A stretch of 64,000 bases of DNA from Polyangiaceae bacterium (GCA_009780955.1 WQZB01000007.1:35415-99414), one strand, 5' to 3'. Shown: positions 25,725 to 34,789, counted from the stretch's first letter. The notes: generated by a model not told the origin, from the letters alone. Made by a program: numbers and translations.

Positions 25725-27371
25725 TTGACCACACGGCGCAGCCTTTGTTTTGTCGCGACGGTGTTCGCGGTCGCAAGCTGGCCCTGTCATGCCACGGGTG
25801 AGCCGCTAAAAACATGGGGAACAGCAAAGCCCGAACCCTCTCAAGCAACAACGAGCCAGGTGCCGCCGCCGCCACCGCCATCGGATCGACCGACGGATCG
25901 ACCACAAGACGGCGCGCTGCCTGCGGACGGGACGGGCGGCCACCTCACCACGCCCGAGCCGCCGGAACCTTCACCCGAGCCAGCGCCTCCTGCTGCAAAG
26001 GCGGGCCTTCGCTACACTCTCGAAGGCGTTGAGGTTCGCGGCAACACGTCGACTCTTGCGCGCGTCGTGCTTCGCTACGTGCCATTTCGTGCAGGCGACG
26101 TCCTTGATGTCGACGACAAAGAACTTCTTTTAACGCGCTTTCGGCTTCTGGGCACCGGCTTCTTTCGCGACGTCGAGCTCTCGCTCCGGCGAGGCACCAA
26201 GCGCGGTTACGTGGTTCTCGTCGTTCACGTCGTCGAGCGCAACACCATCGTTGTAAACGACACGTGGCTTGGCCTGTCTGCCGACGCCGAACCCAATGGC
26301 AAGGCGCGACCTCTTACCGCCTACGGTGGCATTGACGTTTCGGAGTTGAACCTCGCCGGCACCGGAATCGCGCTCGGTGGCGCGATGGCCATCGCAGACG
26401 GGCAGCTCGGTCTGCGCATGCGCCTCGGCGTGCCGCAGTTTCTTGGCTCCTCGTGGTCGGCCGAAACACAGCTTCTCTACAACAACGCGAAAGACTTCTT
26501 TGGCACTCGCGACGTGCTGGTGGACGATCCCACACAAACCGTTTCGCAGGACTATGCCGTTGTTTCGTATCGTCGCTTTGGCGGCTTGGTTGGTGCCGGT
26601 CACGAAATCGGCGGCGTAGCCACACGCGTTTTCTTCGATTACCGGCTCGAGAAAATTGACGCGACCTTGCCTCTCGCCGCGAGCCAGCGTCGCGGTCTCG
26701 ACATCGAGCCCATCGACTTTTATCTCATCGGCGGTTCGAGCGTTCTTTCGACCCTCAGCGCTACCATTGTGCATGATACACGCGATGAGCCTTTCTTGCC
26801 AACGCGCGGATGGCACGTGCTTGGTCGTGCCGAGGTCTCGCTCTCACCGTTGGGAAGCGACTATCCGTACGCGAAGCTTGGTTTGCGTGGTTCGCGGTGG
26901 ATCCCTCTGCCCTGGGGTCACGTTCTTCGCATCGAAGGCGTTTTCGGTACCATTTTCGGCCGAGCGCCGCTCTTCGAGAAGTTCTACGTCGGCGACTACA
27001 CCGATTTGCGGCCCCATCGCGCGCTCGATCTCGCCTTCGACCGCCGTGCTGCGCCGAACTTTTTCGGCACAACGATCGCCGAGATTCGCTACGGCGACTA
27101 CGCCACGCGCATTGGCGCCGAGTATCGCATCCCAATGTACCGCGGAACGAAAAGCATCTACGGCGTCGACTTCGTCTCGTCGGTGGGGGTTTATGGCGTT
27201 GCCAATCTGCGTGATCTTACCAATCCGGCGCGCGGCTACAGCGGCTTGTCGCGCGTACCTGTCGACCTAACGTTCAACCTCGGTCTGCGCGCCGACACCG
27301 CGGTAGGCGGCTTCGCGGTCGGCATTGCCAACCTCATTGGCTTCATTCCGATCCGATCGGAGGGGCCATGA
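25725..27371 (+). CDS. Omp85/BamA-family outer-membrane protein with POTRA-like domain
   Basis: A 548-residue protein from the TTG at 25725; the frame is open back into the tRNA, which is not coding. A signal peptide (LCFVATVFAVASWPCHA) is followed by a Pro-rich stretch. A POTRA-like domain then runs YTLEGVEVRGNTSTLARVVL...LLGTGFFRDVELSL. The C-terminal barrel includes IVHDTRDEPFLPTRGWHV and GTTIAEIRYGDYATRIGAEY, as in BamA/TamA proteins. The single POTRA suggests a TamA-like or two-partner-type role rather than BamA itself. The stop overlaps the next start (ATGA). Confidence 0.85.
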   Translation: MTTRRSLCFVATVFAVASWPCHATGEPLKTWGTAKPEPSQATTSQVPPPPPPSDRPTDRPQDGALPADGTGGHLTTPEPPEPSPEPAPPAAKAGLRYTLEGVEVRGNTSTLARVVLRYVPFRAGDVLDVDDKELLLTRFRLLGTGFFRDVELSLRRGTKRGYVVLVVHVVERNTIVVNDTWLGLSADAEPNGKARPLTAYGGIDVSELNLAGTGIALGGAMAIADGQLGLRMRLGVPQFLGSSWSAETQLLYNNAKDFFGTRDVLVDDPTQTVSQDYAVVSYRRFGGLVGAGHEIGGVATRVFFDYRLEKIDATLPLAASQRRGLDIEPIDFYLIGGSSVLSTLSATIVHDTRDEPFLPTRGWHVLGRAEVSLSPLGSDYPYAKLGLRGSRWIPLPWGHVLRIEGVFGTIFGRAPLFEKFYVGDYTDLRPHRALDLAFDRRAAPNFFGTTIAEIRYGDYATRIGAEYRIPMYRGTKSIYGVDFVSSVGVYGVANLRDLTNPARGYSGLSRVPVDLTFNLGLRADTAVGGFAVGIANLIGFIPIRSEGP

Positions 27372-28051
27372 AAACGCGGCTGCTAGCCCGGTTAGCAATG
27401 GCGCTCGTGGTGCTCGGCGTTTTGGCAACTTGTGGGCGTGACGCGCGCGCAGCCGACGATGCTCCAAAGCAAGAAGAGTTGCCGCGCCGCCAAGCCAACT
27501 TCACCTGGCAGAAGACGGACAAGGGAAACTCGCTCTTGCTTGCGAGCTTCTCGTACAGGGACGTTATCGACAAGGGCGTTGCCGACAAGCTTGCAAGCGG
27601 CCTCACAACGGTGATCGCCTTGCGCGCCTACCTGCTTCGCGAAGGCGACGCGAATCCTGTCGCTCTCGCGGTTCGCACCTGCCGCGTCGCCTACGATCTT
27701 TGGGACGAAGTTTACCGCTTGAAAATTTCAGGGCCCGGCGGCGAACGTGACAGCGCCGCGTTCAACCTCGAAGGCGTCGTTCGTCAATGCGCCGAAGTGC
27801 GCGATTTCGTCCTTGCCGACCGCGCGATGCTTGCCCGTGCACAGCCGTATTTCATTGGCGCGATCGTGGAGGTGAACCCAGTGAGTCCGCAGATGCTCGA
27901 GCAGATGCGCAGGTGGGTATCGCGCCCTGCCGGTTCCACGGGCATTGGCCCTGGCGATGCGCTTTTTGGCTCGTTCGTGGGGCTTTTCCTTCGGCAAATT
28001 GGCACCGCCGACCGCACGTTGCGCTTTCGCACCCAATCCATAATTCCATAA
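27368..28051 (+). CDS. Secreted DUF4390-like protein coupled to an Omp85 gene
   Basis: A 227-residue protein. The N-terminus is a signal peptide (LARLAMALVVLGVLAT with a Cys and then AADDAP). The mature part has alternating strands such as SLLLASFSYRDVIDKGVADK and a SPQMLEQMRRWVSRPAGSTG block. It ends with an apparent hydrophobic GDALFGSFVGLFLRQIG segment. These features resemble DUF4390-type envelope proteins. It is translationally coupled to the Omp85 gene by an ATGA overlap, so the two proteins may act together in the envelope. No enzyme motif is visible. Confidence 0.75.
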   Translation: MKTRLLARLAMALVVLGVLATCGRDARAADDAPKQEELPRRQANFTWQKTDKGNSLLLASFSYRDVIDKGVADKLASGLTTVIALRAYLLREGDANPVALAVRTCRVAYDLWDEVYRLKISGPGGERDSAAFNLEGVVRQCAEVRDFVLADRAMLARAQPYFIGAIVEVNPVSPQMLEQMRRWVSRPAGSTGIGPGDALFGSFVGLFLRQIGTADRTLRFRTQSIIP

Positions 28052-28115
28052 GCGGCCCGGATGCGCGCTGGCACAATGTGGCGCGCGACGCCATTGTTTT
28101 GTAGCCTTGTTCTTG

Positions 28116-28667
28116 ATGCCGCGGCGTCTTTCGAACCTCACACACCTTGGCCACCTTGGCGTTGGCGCGCTCTGCTCGCTCATGCTTGTGGCATCCTCGC
28201 CTCCACCTCTTCGCGGTCGCGTGAAGGCGATCATCGTCACGCGCATTCACGTGAGCAAAGGCGATCGCACCATGGACCTATACGACGGCTCCACTTTGGT
28301 TGCGACTTATGCCGTGGCGGTGGGTCGTGGCGGCGCCGGACACAAAAAAATGGAAGGCGACAACGTCACGCCGGTCGGCCATTACCACGTTGTCACGCGC
28401 GTGCCTTCGCATCTGCGCGTTTTCATGCGGCTCGATTACCCCAACGCGGACGACCGCGCGCGCTTCGAAGAACTCAAAAGGCACGGAGAACTGCCGAAAA
28501 ATGCCACCATCGGGGGTGAGATCGGCATTCACGGTGAACCGCCCGAGGTCAAGCCTTTCAACAAGTTCGACTACGGCAGCCATGGCTGCGTCGTGCTCGA
28601 GAATGCCGAGATTGACGAAGTGTCGCGCATGGTGCCGGACGGCACACCAGTAGACATAGATGACTGA
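28116..28667 (+). CDS. L,D-transpeptidase (YkuD family)
   Basis: A 183-residue protein with an N-terminal hydrophobic segment (GALCSLMLVASSPPP). The YkuD catalytic pair is present: the His of GIHGEPP and the nucleophile Cys of YGSHGCVVL (S-x-G-C). It would cross-link peptidoglycan between meso-DAP residues or attach proteins to the wall. The ATG at 28116 is preferred over TTG 28107. Its stop TGA at 28665-28667 directly abuts the uvrC start codon. Confidence 0.9.
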   Translation: MPRRLSNLTHLGHLGVGALCSLMLVASSPPPLRGRVKAIIVTRIHVSKGDRTMDLYDGSTLVATYAVAVGRGGAGHKKMEGDNVTPVGHYHVVTRVPSHLRVFMRLDYPNADDRARFEELKRHGELPKNATIGGEIGIHGEPPEVKPFNKFDYGSHGCVVLENAEIDEVSRMVPDGTPVDIDD

Positions 28668-30761
28668 ATGCTGCCTGCGCTCGTGACGGAAAAGCTCGAC
28701 GTTTTGCCTGCCACCCCTGGCGTTTATCTTTTTAAAGATAAGAAAGGCAACGTCGTTTACGTGGGCAAGGCCAAGAGCCTGCGCTCACGCGTGCGGAGCT
28801 ACTTTCAAGAGGGCTCGGGTGACAGCCGCTATTTCATTCCGATTTTGCTGCGCACCATTGGCGACTTCGAAACCATCGTTACTGCTTCGGAGAAGGAAGC
28901 GACGATCCTCGAAAACAATCTCATCAAGCAGCATCGGCCTCGCTACAACGTCAAGCTGCGCGACGACAAGGACTACATCTCACTCAAGCTCGATCCTACC
29001 GAACCATGGCCGCGCCTTTGGGTCGTGCGTCGACCAAGCGCAAAGCCTTCCGATCATGCCCGCTATTTTGGTCCGTATCACTCGGCAACCGCCGCGCGGC
29101 GCACGCTTCATCTCGTCAACAAGCATTTCCAGCTTCGAACGTGCACGAACACCGAAATGCGAAATCGCAAGCGGCCATGCTTGCAACATCAAATCAAGCG
29201 ATGTCCAGCTCCGTGCGTGCTCGAAGTCGACAAGGGCTGGTACGACGAGCAGGTTCGTGCTGTTGCGATGTTCCTCGATGGTCGTCACGACGAGCTATCC
29301 ACCGAGCTCGAAGTGCGAATGACCAACGCCGCGCACAGCATGCATTTCGAGCTCGCGGCGGTTTATCGCGATCAGCTTTCGGCCATCGAGAAAGTTCGGC
29401 AAGAGCAGCGTGTCGTGGCTGTCGACGACGTCGATCGCGACGTCATCGGCCTGCATCGCGAGGGCGATCTGGTGGAAATTGCCTTGTTGCATGTGCGCCG
29501 CGGCAAGCTCGCAAATGTAGCCACATTCTCTGTCAAGAGTGCCGATGTTCCCGACGAAGAAGTGATCGGCGCGTTTCTCACGCAGCACTACCTGTCGGCC
29601 GGCACACACAACGCCCACAGCACGAGCGCTGGCGAATCGAACGGCGATGGCGACGATCGGGCGTTACCCATGCCGCACGAAATCATCGTTCCTGTCTTGC
29701 CGGACGCTGATTCGGGCATTGCCGAGTGGCTCGGCGAGCAGGCTCGGCACAAGGTGGTGCTCGTCTTGCCGCAACGCGGAAGTCGCGTTGAGCTGCTCGC
29801 ACTCGCGAGCGACAATGCGCGCCACGCTTTTGCTGAAAAGCGGCGTGCTTCCGACGACGTAGAGCAGCGCCTCGAGCAGTTGAAAGAGCGCCTTCGGTTG
29901 CCAACGGTTCCAAGGCGAATCGAATGCTGCGACATCTCTCATCTTGGTGGAAAAGACACCGTGGGTGCCATTGTTGCGCTGCTCGATGGCGAGCCCGACA
30001 AAAAGCGTTACCGCACGTTTCACGTTCGCGGTACTGCAGACGGCGCAAAAACAACCGACGCATCGCCAGTGCCCGGAGGCGCGCAAAACAACGACGGCGA
30101 CGTTGCGCTTGGCGGCGACGACTACCGCGCCATGTACGAAGTGCTTGCGCGCCGATTTCGGCGTGGCCTTCGCAAGCTCGATGCGCGCGCCGCTTCCCAA
30201 GGCGAGATTGCAGCCGCTGGCAACGACGAGGCTGCGATGGTGCCAAGCTCGCAGCCTGTGGTCAGCGACGACGACGGCGCCGAGTGGGATTTGCCCGATC
30301 TTTTCGTGGTCGACGGCGGCAAGGGTCAGCTCGCGGTTGCGCTCGCGGCTGCGCACGATCTCGGCCTGCACGATTTGCCGGTTGTTGCGCTTGCGAAAGA
30401 GAAAGAGAACATTATCGGCGAAACTATGGTCGATCGCGTGTATCTTCCAGGTCAGAAAAATCCCATTCCGCTTCGCACGCACTCGGCTAGCCTGTTTTTT
30501 CTGGCGCGCGCCCGTGACGAGGCGCATCGCTTCTCGAATCGCGCCCGCGAGCGGCTTGGGAAGAAGAAGCGCTTCAAGTCGACTCTCGACGATGTTCCTG
30601 GCATTGGCCCGAAAACCAAGGCGCTTCTTCTGCGCCACCTTGGCAGCGTAAAGGCCATCGCGGCAGCCGACGACGCTGCGCTGCTCGCTGTGCCCGGCGT
30701 GACCGCAAGGCACGTGAAAGCCCTGCGCGCTGTCTACCCAGCGCCAGTCAAGAGCCCATGA
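28668..30761 (+). CDS. uvrC: Excinuclease ABC subunit C
   Basis: A 697-residue protein. A GIY-YIG nuclease domain opens it (PGVYLFKDKKGNVVYVGKAK). The Cys-containing middle has RPCLQHQIKRCPAPC. A UVR interaction region follows near residue 215 (LEVRMTNAAHSMHFELAAVY). The C-terminal RNase H-like nuclease includes IECCDISHLGGKDTVGA and LPDLFVVDGGKGQLAVAL, and the tail is helix-hairpin-helix (VPGIGPKTKALLLRHLGS). It makes the dual incisions of nucleotide excision repair. Ala/Asp-rich insertions near residues 320 and 520 make it longer than the roughly 610-residue E. coli enzyme. Confidence 0.96.
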   Translation: MLPALVTEKLDVLPATPGVYLFKDKKGNVVYVGKAKSLRSRVRSYFQEGSGDSRYFIPILLRTIGDFETIVTASEKEATILENNLIKQHRPRYNVKLRDDKDYISLKLDPTEPWPRLWVVRRPSAKPSDHARYFGPYHSATAARRTLHLVNKHFQLRTCTNTEMRNRKRPCLQHQIKRCPAPCVLEVDKGWYDEQVRAVAMFLDGRHDELSTELEVRMTNAAHSMHFELAAVYRDQLSAIEKVRQEQRVVAVDDVDRDVIGLHREGDLVEIALLHVRRGKLANVATFSVKSADVPDEEVIGAFLTQHYLSAGTHNAHSTSAGESNGDGDDRALPMPHEIIVPVLPDADSGIAEWLGEQARHKVVLVLPQRGSRVELLALASDNARHAFAEKRRASDDVEQRLEQLKERLRLPTVPRRIECCDISHLGGKDTVGAIVALLDGEPDKKRYRTFHVRGTADGAKTTDASPVPGGAQNNDGDVALGGDDYRAMYEVLARRFRRGLRKLDARAASQGEIAAAGNDEAAMVPSSQPVVSDDDGAEWDLPDLFVVDGGKGQLAVALAAAHDLGLHDLPVVALAKEKENIIGETMVDRVYLPGQKNPIPLRTHSASLFFLARARDEAHRFSNRARERLGKKKRFKSTLDDVPGIGPKTKALLLRHLGSVKAIAAADDAALLAVPGVTARHVKALRAVYPAPVKSP

Positions 30762-30799
30762 CGGTTTCGGTACGGGCATGTCGCTTGCTCTCGCGGTCG

Positions 30800-30827
30800 T
30801 TGACACAGGCATCAGCCATTCGATAGG
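30800..30827 (+). promoter_or_regulatory. Possible sigma-70-type promoter of the VWA-like lipoprotein gene
   Basis: A perfect TTGACA at 30800-30805 is followed after 16 bases by GATAGG, a poor -10 match. It lies about 90 bases before the start codon. The weak -10 keeps confidence low. Confidence 0.3.
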
Positions 30828-30903
30828 TAACTGTAACGAGAGTCTTCTTGGGCGTATGGCGTTCGTTTAGGGCAGTAGCGCGCGTATCAGCTTGTGGCTT
30901 ATG

Positions 30904-30910
30904 AAGGAGG
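30904..30910 (+). promoter_or_regulatory. Shine-Dalgarno deciding the start at 30918
   Basis: AAGGAGG lies 7 bases before the ATG at 30918. It excludes the GTG at 30894, whose reading would translate the Shine-Dalgarno itself. Confidence 0.75.
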
Positions 30911-30917
30911 AACGCGA

Positions 30918-33386
30918 ATGAAGTGGATCAACCGGGCAGAATGGGCAGGTTGGGCGAGTAAAGCGCTCATCGCCGGGGCGGTGTTGATGGCCACAGGTGC
31001 GGGCGGCGCAGGCTGCCTCACGCGTCCCGTCGGAACGCAGCCTCCGACCACGAAGGTGAATTTCACGTCGCAGGTTGCGCAGCAGCAGGTCGACAAGGTC
31101 GATCTGCTTTTCGCGATCGACAACTCGCCGTCAATGGCCGACAAGCAGAACATCCTGTCAGAAGCCGTTCCAAACTTGCTTCACGGTTTGGTCTATCCGC
31201 AGTGTGTAATGTCGGACGGCACCACGCCAATCACCCCCGCGCAATTTGCGGATCCAACGGGCACTGCAGACAACAACTACGGGTGCCCTCAGGGGTCGCA
31301 GCCGGAATTCAAGCCGATTACCGACATGCACATCGGCGTTGTCAGCTCATCGCTCGGCAGCTTCGGCGGTGATTTGTGCGACGACGCACGCATCGCGACG
31401 ACCAATAATCCGCGGCTCAATGATCGTGGCCGGCTTCTCAATCCGGGCGACCTTGCCAATGCGAATCCGTCGCATTTTCTAGCCTGGTTCCCGTCGAACC
31501 AGGGAGATCCAGCGCGCCACCCTGCGCCACCGGTCCCTGCAATTGCTAATTTTGATACTCTGCAAAGCGATTTTCAAAGCATTGTTGCAGCCGATGGGCA
31601 AGCCGGATGCGCCTTTGAATCTCAGATTGAAAGTGTTTATCACTTTCTTGTTCAGCCTGACCCGTGGACAACCATCATCACCACCAACTTCGGTGGCAGT
31701 CTCCAAGCAGACCTTGGTGGTCCAGAAAACATCGACGCAATACTGCTAAAGCAGCGTTCCGATTTTCTCCGTTCTGATTCGCTCGTTGCCGTCATCATGT
31801 TGACCGATGAAGACGACTCATCGGTCGACCCGCTCTCATTCGGTGGCACCGGCTTTCAGTTTATGAATTTCAACTTCGCTGGGTCCACTGTGACGCGTGA
31901 TCCGAGCGCCACAACGACCGGTACAACGGCGCCTCGCGCAACGAACGCTTGCGCGACGGATCCGGCTAGCCCGAACTGCATGTCGTGTCTCGACCCCAAG
32001 GCCGCGTCCGCTCCGGAGTGTAACGATCCCGTCTACGGCCCCTACTACGGGCCAAAGGACGACGATCTCAATGTCCGCTTCTTTCACATGAAGCAGCGCT
32101 TCGGCGTCGACCCGCAGTACCCGCTTCAGCGCTACATCGACGGCTTCACAAAGGCCCGCGTTCCTGATCGCGCTACCGAGCACGTCATCACCATGAACGC
32201 CGATGGCACCCGCAATGTTGCACCTTACACATATGCGTCGACGTGCACGAATCCTCTTTTCGCGGCCAAGCTCCCTGCCAGTCCGAGCGAGGAAGTGTGC
32301 AGTCTCACGCCGGGTTCTCGCACTTCCGATCTCGTCTTTTTCGCGGTGATTGGTGGTGTTCCGTATCAATCCCTCTACAACAAAGACCCAAAAACCAACG
32401 CCGACGCAAGCCTCCTCTCCCCCCCAGATTGGGTGAAGATCCTTGGCCAAGATCCGGTGAACTTCAACTACACCGGTATCGACCCTCACATGGTGCAGTC
32501 GACCACACCGCGTGACGGCATTCCGTGGTCGGAGACCGCCGACGTGCTTGGCACAAACGACGTTCCGGATCAGCCTGCTGACTACATTGTTGGTCGCGAC
32601 TACCAGACGCAGGGCACCGACCTACAATACGCGTGCACGTTCGATCTTCCCTCGTCGGCCTTTACAGCCGGGAATCAATACCGCAGCTGCTCGGGCGTTA
32701 CCGATTGCGATTGCGATTTTAAGGACGTGAGTCCGCCGCTTTGTAGTGGGCGGCAACAGCAAATCAAGGCAAAGGCTTATCCGACCATTCGCGAGTTCTC
32801 CGTGGTTCGAGCCCTTGGCGATCAAGGCATCATCGCGTCGCTCTGCCCAATCTCGCTCACTGTAGATCCGACCGATCCGACGTACGGCTACAACCCGGCA
32901 GTCACGTCAATCATCAACCGTCTCAAGAATGCACTGACGCAGCAATGTTTGCCGCGGCAGCTCACGCGCGATCAATCGGGGAATGTTCCTTGTCTTGTTC
33001 TCGCGCGGCTTGCCGAGGGCGATACATGCGACAAGTACAAAGAAAAAGGCCTTGGTTTGCCCGATCCGGCAATTCTCTCGACATTCCTTGAGCAGCAAAA
33101 ACAGCTGTCCGGCGACACATCAAATGGCGGTATCGATCTTTCGACGCTCGCAGTCTGTCAGGTCCCGCAGATCACCGTTGCACAAGGAGCCAGCTGCAAG
33201 GCCAATGCAGACATCGGGTGGTGCTACGTCGAGAACTCCAATGCCGGAACGCCGGCGGGTCGCTGCACGCAGGCACTGCTCTTTTCGGCGGGCAGCGCCG
33301 AAATCGCCGGTGCAACGTTCTTCCTGCAGTGCATTCAGCAGTTCAGCCCGGGCGAGGCCGCAGGCGACACAGACGCTAGCCAATAG
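30918..33386 (+). CDS. Large secreted lipoprotein with VWA-like domain
   Basis: An 822-residue protein. The N-terminus is hydrophobic and reaches GAGGAGC, a plausible lipobox. A von Willebrand A-like core starts KVDLLFAIDNSPSMADKQ, with the D-x-S-x-S metal site as DNSPS. VAVIMLTDEDDSSVD is a later VWA strand and loop. The remainder is long, Cys-containing and poorly conserved in appearance. Proteins of this kind are common on myxobacterial surfaces and may bind partners through the metal site; no enzyme motif is seen. The stop TAG is fused to an intact copy of the dispersed palindromic element. Confidence 0.78.
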   Translation: MKWINRAEWAGWASKALIAGAVLMATGAGGAGCLTRPVGTQPPTTKVNFTSQVAQQQVDKVDLLFAIDNSPSMADKQNILSEAVPNLLHGLVYPQCVMSDGTTPITPAQFADPTGTADNNYGCPQGSQPEFKPITDMHIGVVSSSLGSFGGDLCDDARIATTNNPRLNDRGRLLNPGDLANANPSHFLAWFPSNQGDPARHPAPPVPAIANFDTLQSDFQSIVAADGQAGCAFESQIESVYHFLVQPDPWTTIITTNFGGSLQADLGGPENIDAILLKQRSDFLRSDSLVAVIMLTDEDDSSVDPLSFGGTGFQFMNFNFAGSTVTRDPSATTTGTTAPRATNACATDPASPNCMSCLDPKAASAPECNDPVYGPYYGPKDDDLNVRFFHMKQRFGVDPQYPLQRYIDGFTKARVPDRATEHVITMNADGTRNVAPYTYASTCTNPLFAAKLPASPSEEVCSLTPGSRTSDLVFFAVIGGVPYQSLYNKDPKTNADASLLSPPDWVKILGQDPVNFNYTGIDPHMVQSTTPRDGIPWSETADVLGTNDVPDQPADYIVGRDYQTQGTDLQYACTFDLPSSAFTAGNQYRSCSGVTDCDCDFKDVSPPLCSGRQQQIKAKAYPTIREFSVVRALGDQGIIASLCPISLTVDPTDPTYGYNPAVTSIINRLKNALTQQCLPRQLTRDQSGNVPCLVLARLAEGDTCDKYKEKGLGLPDPAILSTFLEQQKQLSGDTSNGGIDLSTLAVCQVPQITVAQGASCKANADIGWCYVENSNAGTPAGRCTQALLFSAGSAEIAGATFFLQCIQQFSPGEAAGDTDASQ

Positions 33387-33558
33387 ACCGCTTTCGATTT
33401 GACGCGATCTCTTCGTTGGCGGCTGCGGTGCGGTCCTCTGACGGAGCTGTGCGACGACGTGTGCGTGTGCTATACAAACACACGCACCAAAGCGCAAAGA
33501 GGCTGTTCCGGTCCGCTCCTCGCCGCCGCCTCGACCTCGCGTCAACTTGAAAGCGGTC
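33386..33558. repeat. Dispersed palindromic element, intact intergenic copy (173 bp)
   Basis: The left arm ACCGCTTTCGATTTGACGCG begins at the preceding stop codon. The right arm CGCGTCAACTTGAAAGCGGT is its inverted, slightly diverged partner. The core contains TCGTTGGCGGCTGCGGTGCG, GTCCTCTGACGGAGC and an inner hairpin (GTGCGTGTG / CACACGCAC). The first 90 bases are nearly identical to the copy inside the MFS gene at 48617-48755. Confidence 0.85.
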
Positions 33559-33560
33559 TT

Positions 33561-33583
33561 GATTGCGTCAACTTGAAAGTGAA
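33561..33583 (+). repeat. Second right-arm fragment abutting the regulator start
   Basis: GCGTCAACTTGAAAGTGAA repeats the right arm only a few bases after the intact element. It runs straight into the ATG of the response regulator, so its GAAAGTGAA serves as the region where a ribosome-binding site would lie. Confidence 0.6.
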
Positions 33584-34282
33584 ATGGCGGGGCCAAGAAG
33601 AACAATCCTCATCATCGAAGACGAGCCCCACATCGTGATGGGGCTACGCGATGCACTCGAGTTTGAGGGCTTTGGCGCCATTTCAGCAGGCAAGGGAAAA
33701 GACGGCATTGCGCTCGCGAGAGCCGAGAGCCCCAACGCGGTCATTCTCGACCTGATGCTGCCGGACATGAATGGCTACGCGGTTTGCGAAGAACTACGTC
33801 GCAGTTGTCCGCTCTTGCCCATCATCATGCTCACGGCGCGCTCTCAAGAGACCGACAAAATTCGCGGCCTCGACGCGGGTGCCGACGATTACGTCACCAA
33901 GCCATTCAGCGTGAACGAGCTCATTGCGCGCATGCGCGCCATTCTTCGGCGGGCCGCAAGACCCAGCGCTGCACCCGAACTCGTCGACATTGGCGATGCA
34001 CGGGTAAGCTTCTCGTCGCACACGCTCAAAGTTGGTACGACCGAGCACGCGCTTTCGTTCTATGAAGTGGAGCTTCTGCGGCTGCTTGTCGAGCGTGTTG
34101 GACAACCTGTCAGCCGCGAAGAAATTCTACAAAAGATTTGGGGCCTCGAGGCCGCCCCAACGAACCGCACGGTCGACAACTTCATTGTGAAGCTTCGCAA
34201 GAAGATCGAAAAGCACCCAGACAAGCCCGTGCATATCCTTACGGTCTATGGCTTTGGCTACAAACTCGCCATTCCTGAATAG
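33584..34282 (+). CDS. OmpR/PhoB-family response regulator, orphan
   Basis: A 232-residue two-domain regulator. The receiver domain has the acidic pair in IIEDEP, the phospho-acceptor Asp in VILDLMLPDMNGY, the Thr of MLTAR and Lys of TKPFS. The C-terminal winged helix has the OmpR-type blocks FYEVELLRLLVERVGQPVSR and TVDNFIVKLRKKIE...VYGFGYKL. No histidine kinase gene is nearby, so its partner is unknown. The start is the ATG giving MAGPRRTILIIEDE; the frame extends upstream only through a repeat fragment. Confidence 0.92.
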   Translation: MAGPRRTILIIEDEPHIVMGLRDALEFEGFGAISAGKGKDGIALARAESPNAVILDLMLPDMNGYAVCEELRRSCPLLPIIMLTARSQETDKIRGLDAGADDYVTKPFSVNELIARMRAILRRAARPSAAPELVDIGDARVSFSSHTLKVGTTEHALSFYEVELLRLLVERVGQPVSREEILQKIWGLEAAPTNRTVDNFIVKLRKKIEKHPDKPVHILTVYGFGYKLAIPE

Positions 34283-34317
34283 GTGTGGCTAGTTGTACTC
34301 CATAAAAGAGTACATTA

Positions 34318-34338
34318 GATCGCTTTCAAGTTGACGCG
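34318..34338 (+). repeat. Dispersed palindromic element, left-arm fragment
   Basis: GATCGCTTTCAAGTTGACGC matches the arm with the AAGTT variant seen in the right arms. It lies just after the response-regulator gene and its small hairpin. Confidence 0.6.
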
Positions 34339-34520
34339 AGGTATCGAACCCCTCGAAAGTTGCGGCTAGAAAAGGCGGACTCTGTGAGAGCGGTGTCTGT
34401 GACATTACAGATGACCAGTGCGGATTTGCAGATAACCATGTTCGTGCCGCATCAACAATGGGACATACAGCGCAACTCAGTTGCGCTGAATTTGAAAATC
34501 CAAGGCGATGCGCACACGTC

Positions 34521-34604
34521 GCGCTCCGTTGAGCCCGAAGGCCGTGGCTCTCGAATAGAAGCGGAGCGTGAGCCACGGATTTCGGACTCAACGCAAGTGA
34601 GCGC
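34521..34604 (+). ncRNA. Long multi-segment stem-loop, candidate structured RNA
   Basis: Successive arms pair around a loop near 34555: GCGCTC with GAGCGC, CGTTGAG with CTCAACG, CCGAA with TTCGG, and CCGTGGCTC with GAGCCACGG. About 27 base pairs form within 84 bases. It has no U-tract, so it is not a classical terminator. It could be a regulatory leader, a small RNA or a repeat. Confidence 0.4.
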
Positions 34605-34789
34605 CACCATAAGTGTGTCGGTTTGGTCTTTGCAATGGCAACTATAAATCGAGTGTAGATTGCACTGTGAATATCGAGTTCGATGCAGAGAAATGAAGTT
34701 GTAGGCAGGAGGTGAAGGTACAGGTCGAAGGGCTTCCGACAATCTGACTCAAATACGATGGTTTCCACACTTGTAAGGGAAAAAAGGTC

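Larger units (their letters stand above)
34283..34789. other. 507-base gap without a gene, structured
   Basis: No convincing coding frame exists. It holds a small hairpin GTACTCCATAAAAGAGTAC just after the regulator (34296-34314), a dispersed-element left arm (34318-34338), a perfect hairpin GCGCAACTCAGTTGCGC (34471-34487), and a large stem-loop at 34521-34604. The last 30 bases are A/G rich and carry AAGG before the next ATG. Confidence 0.6.
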
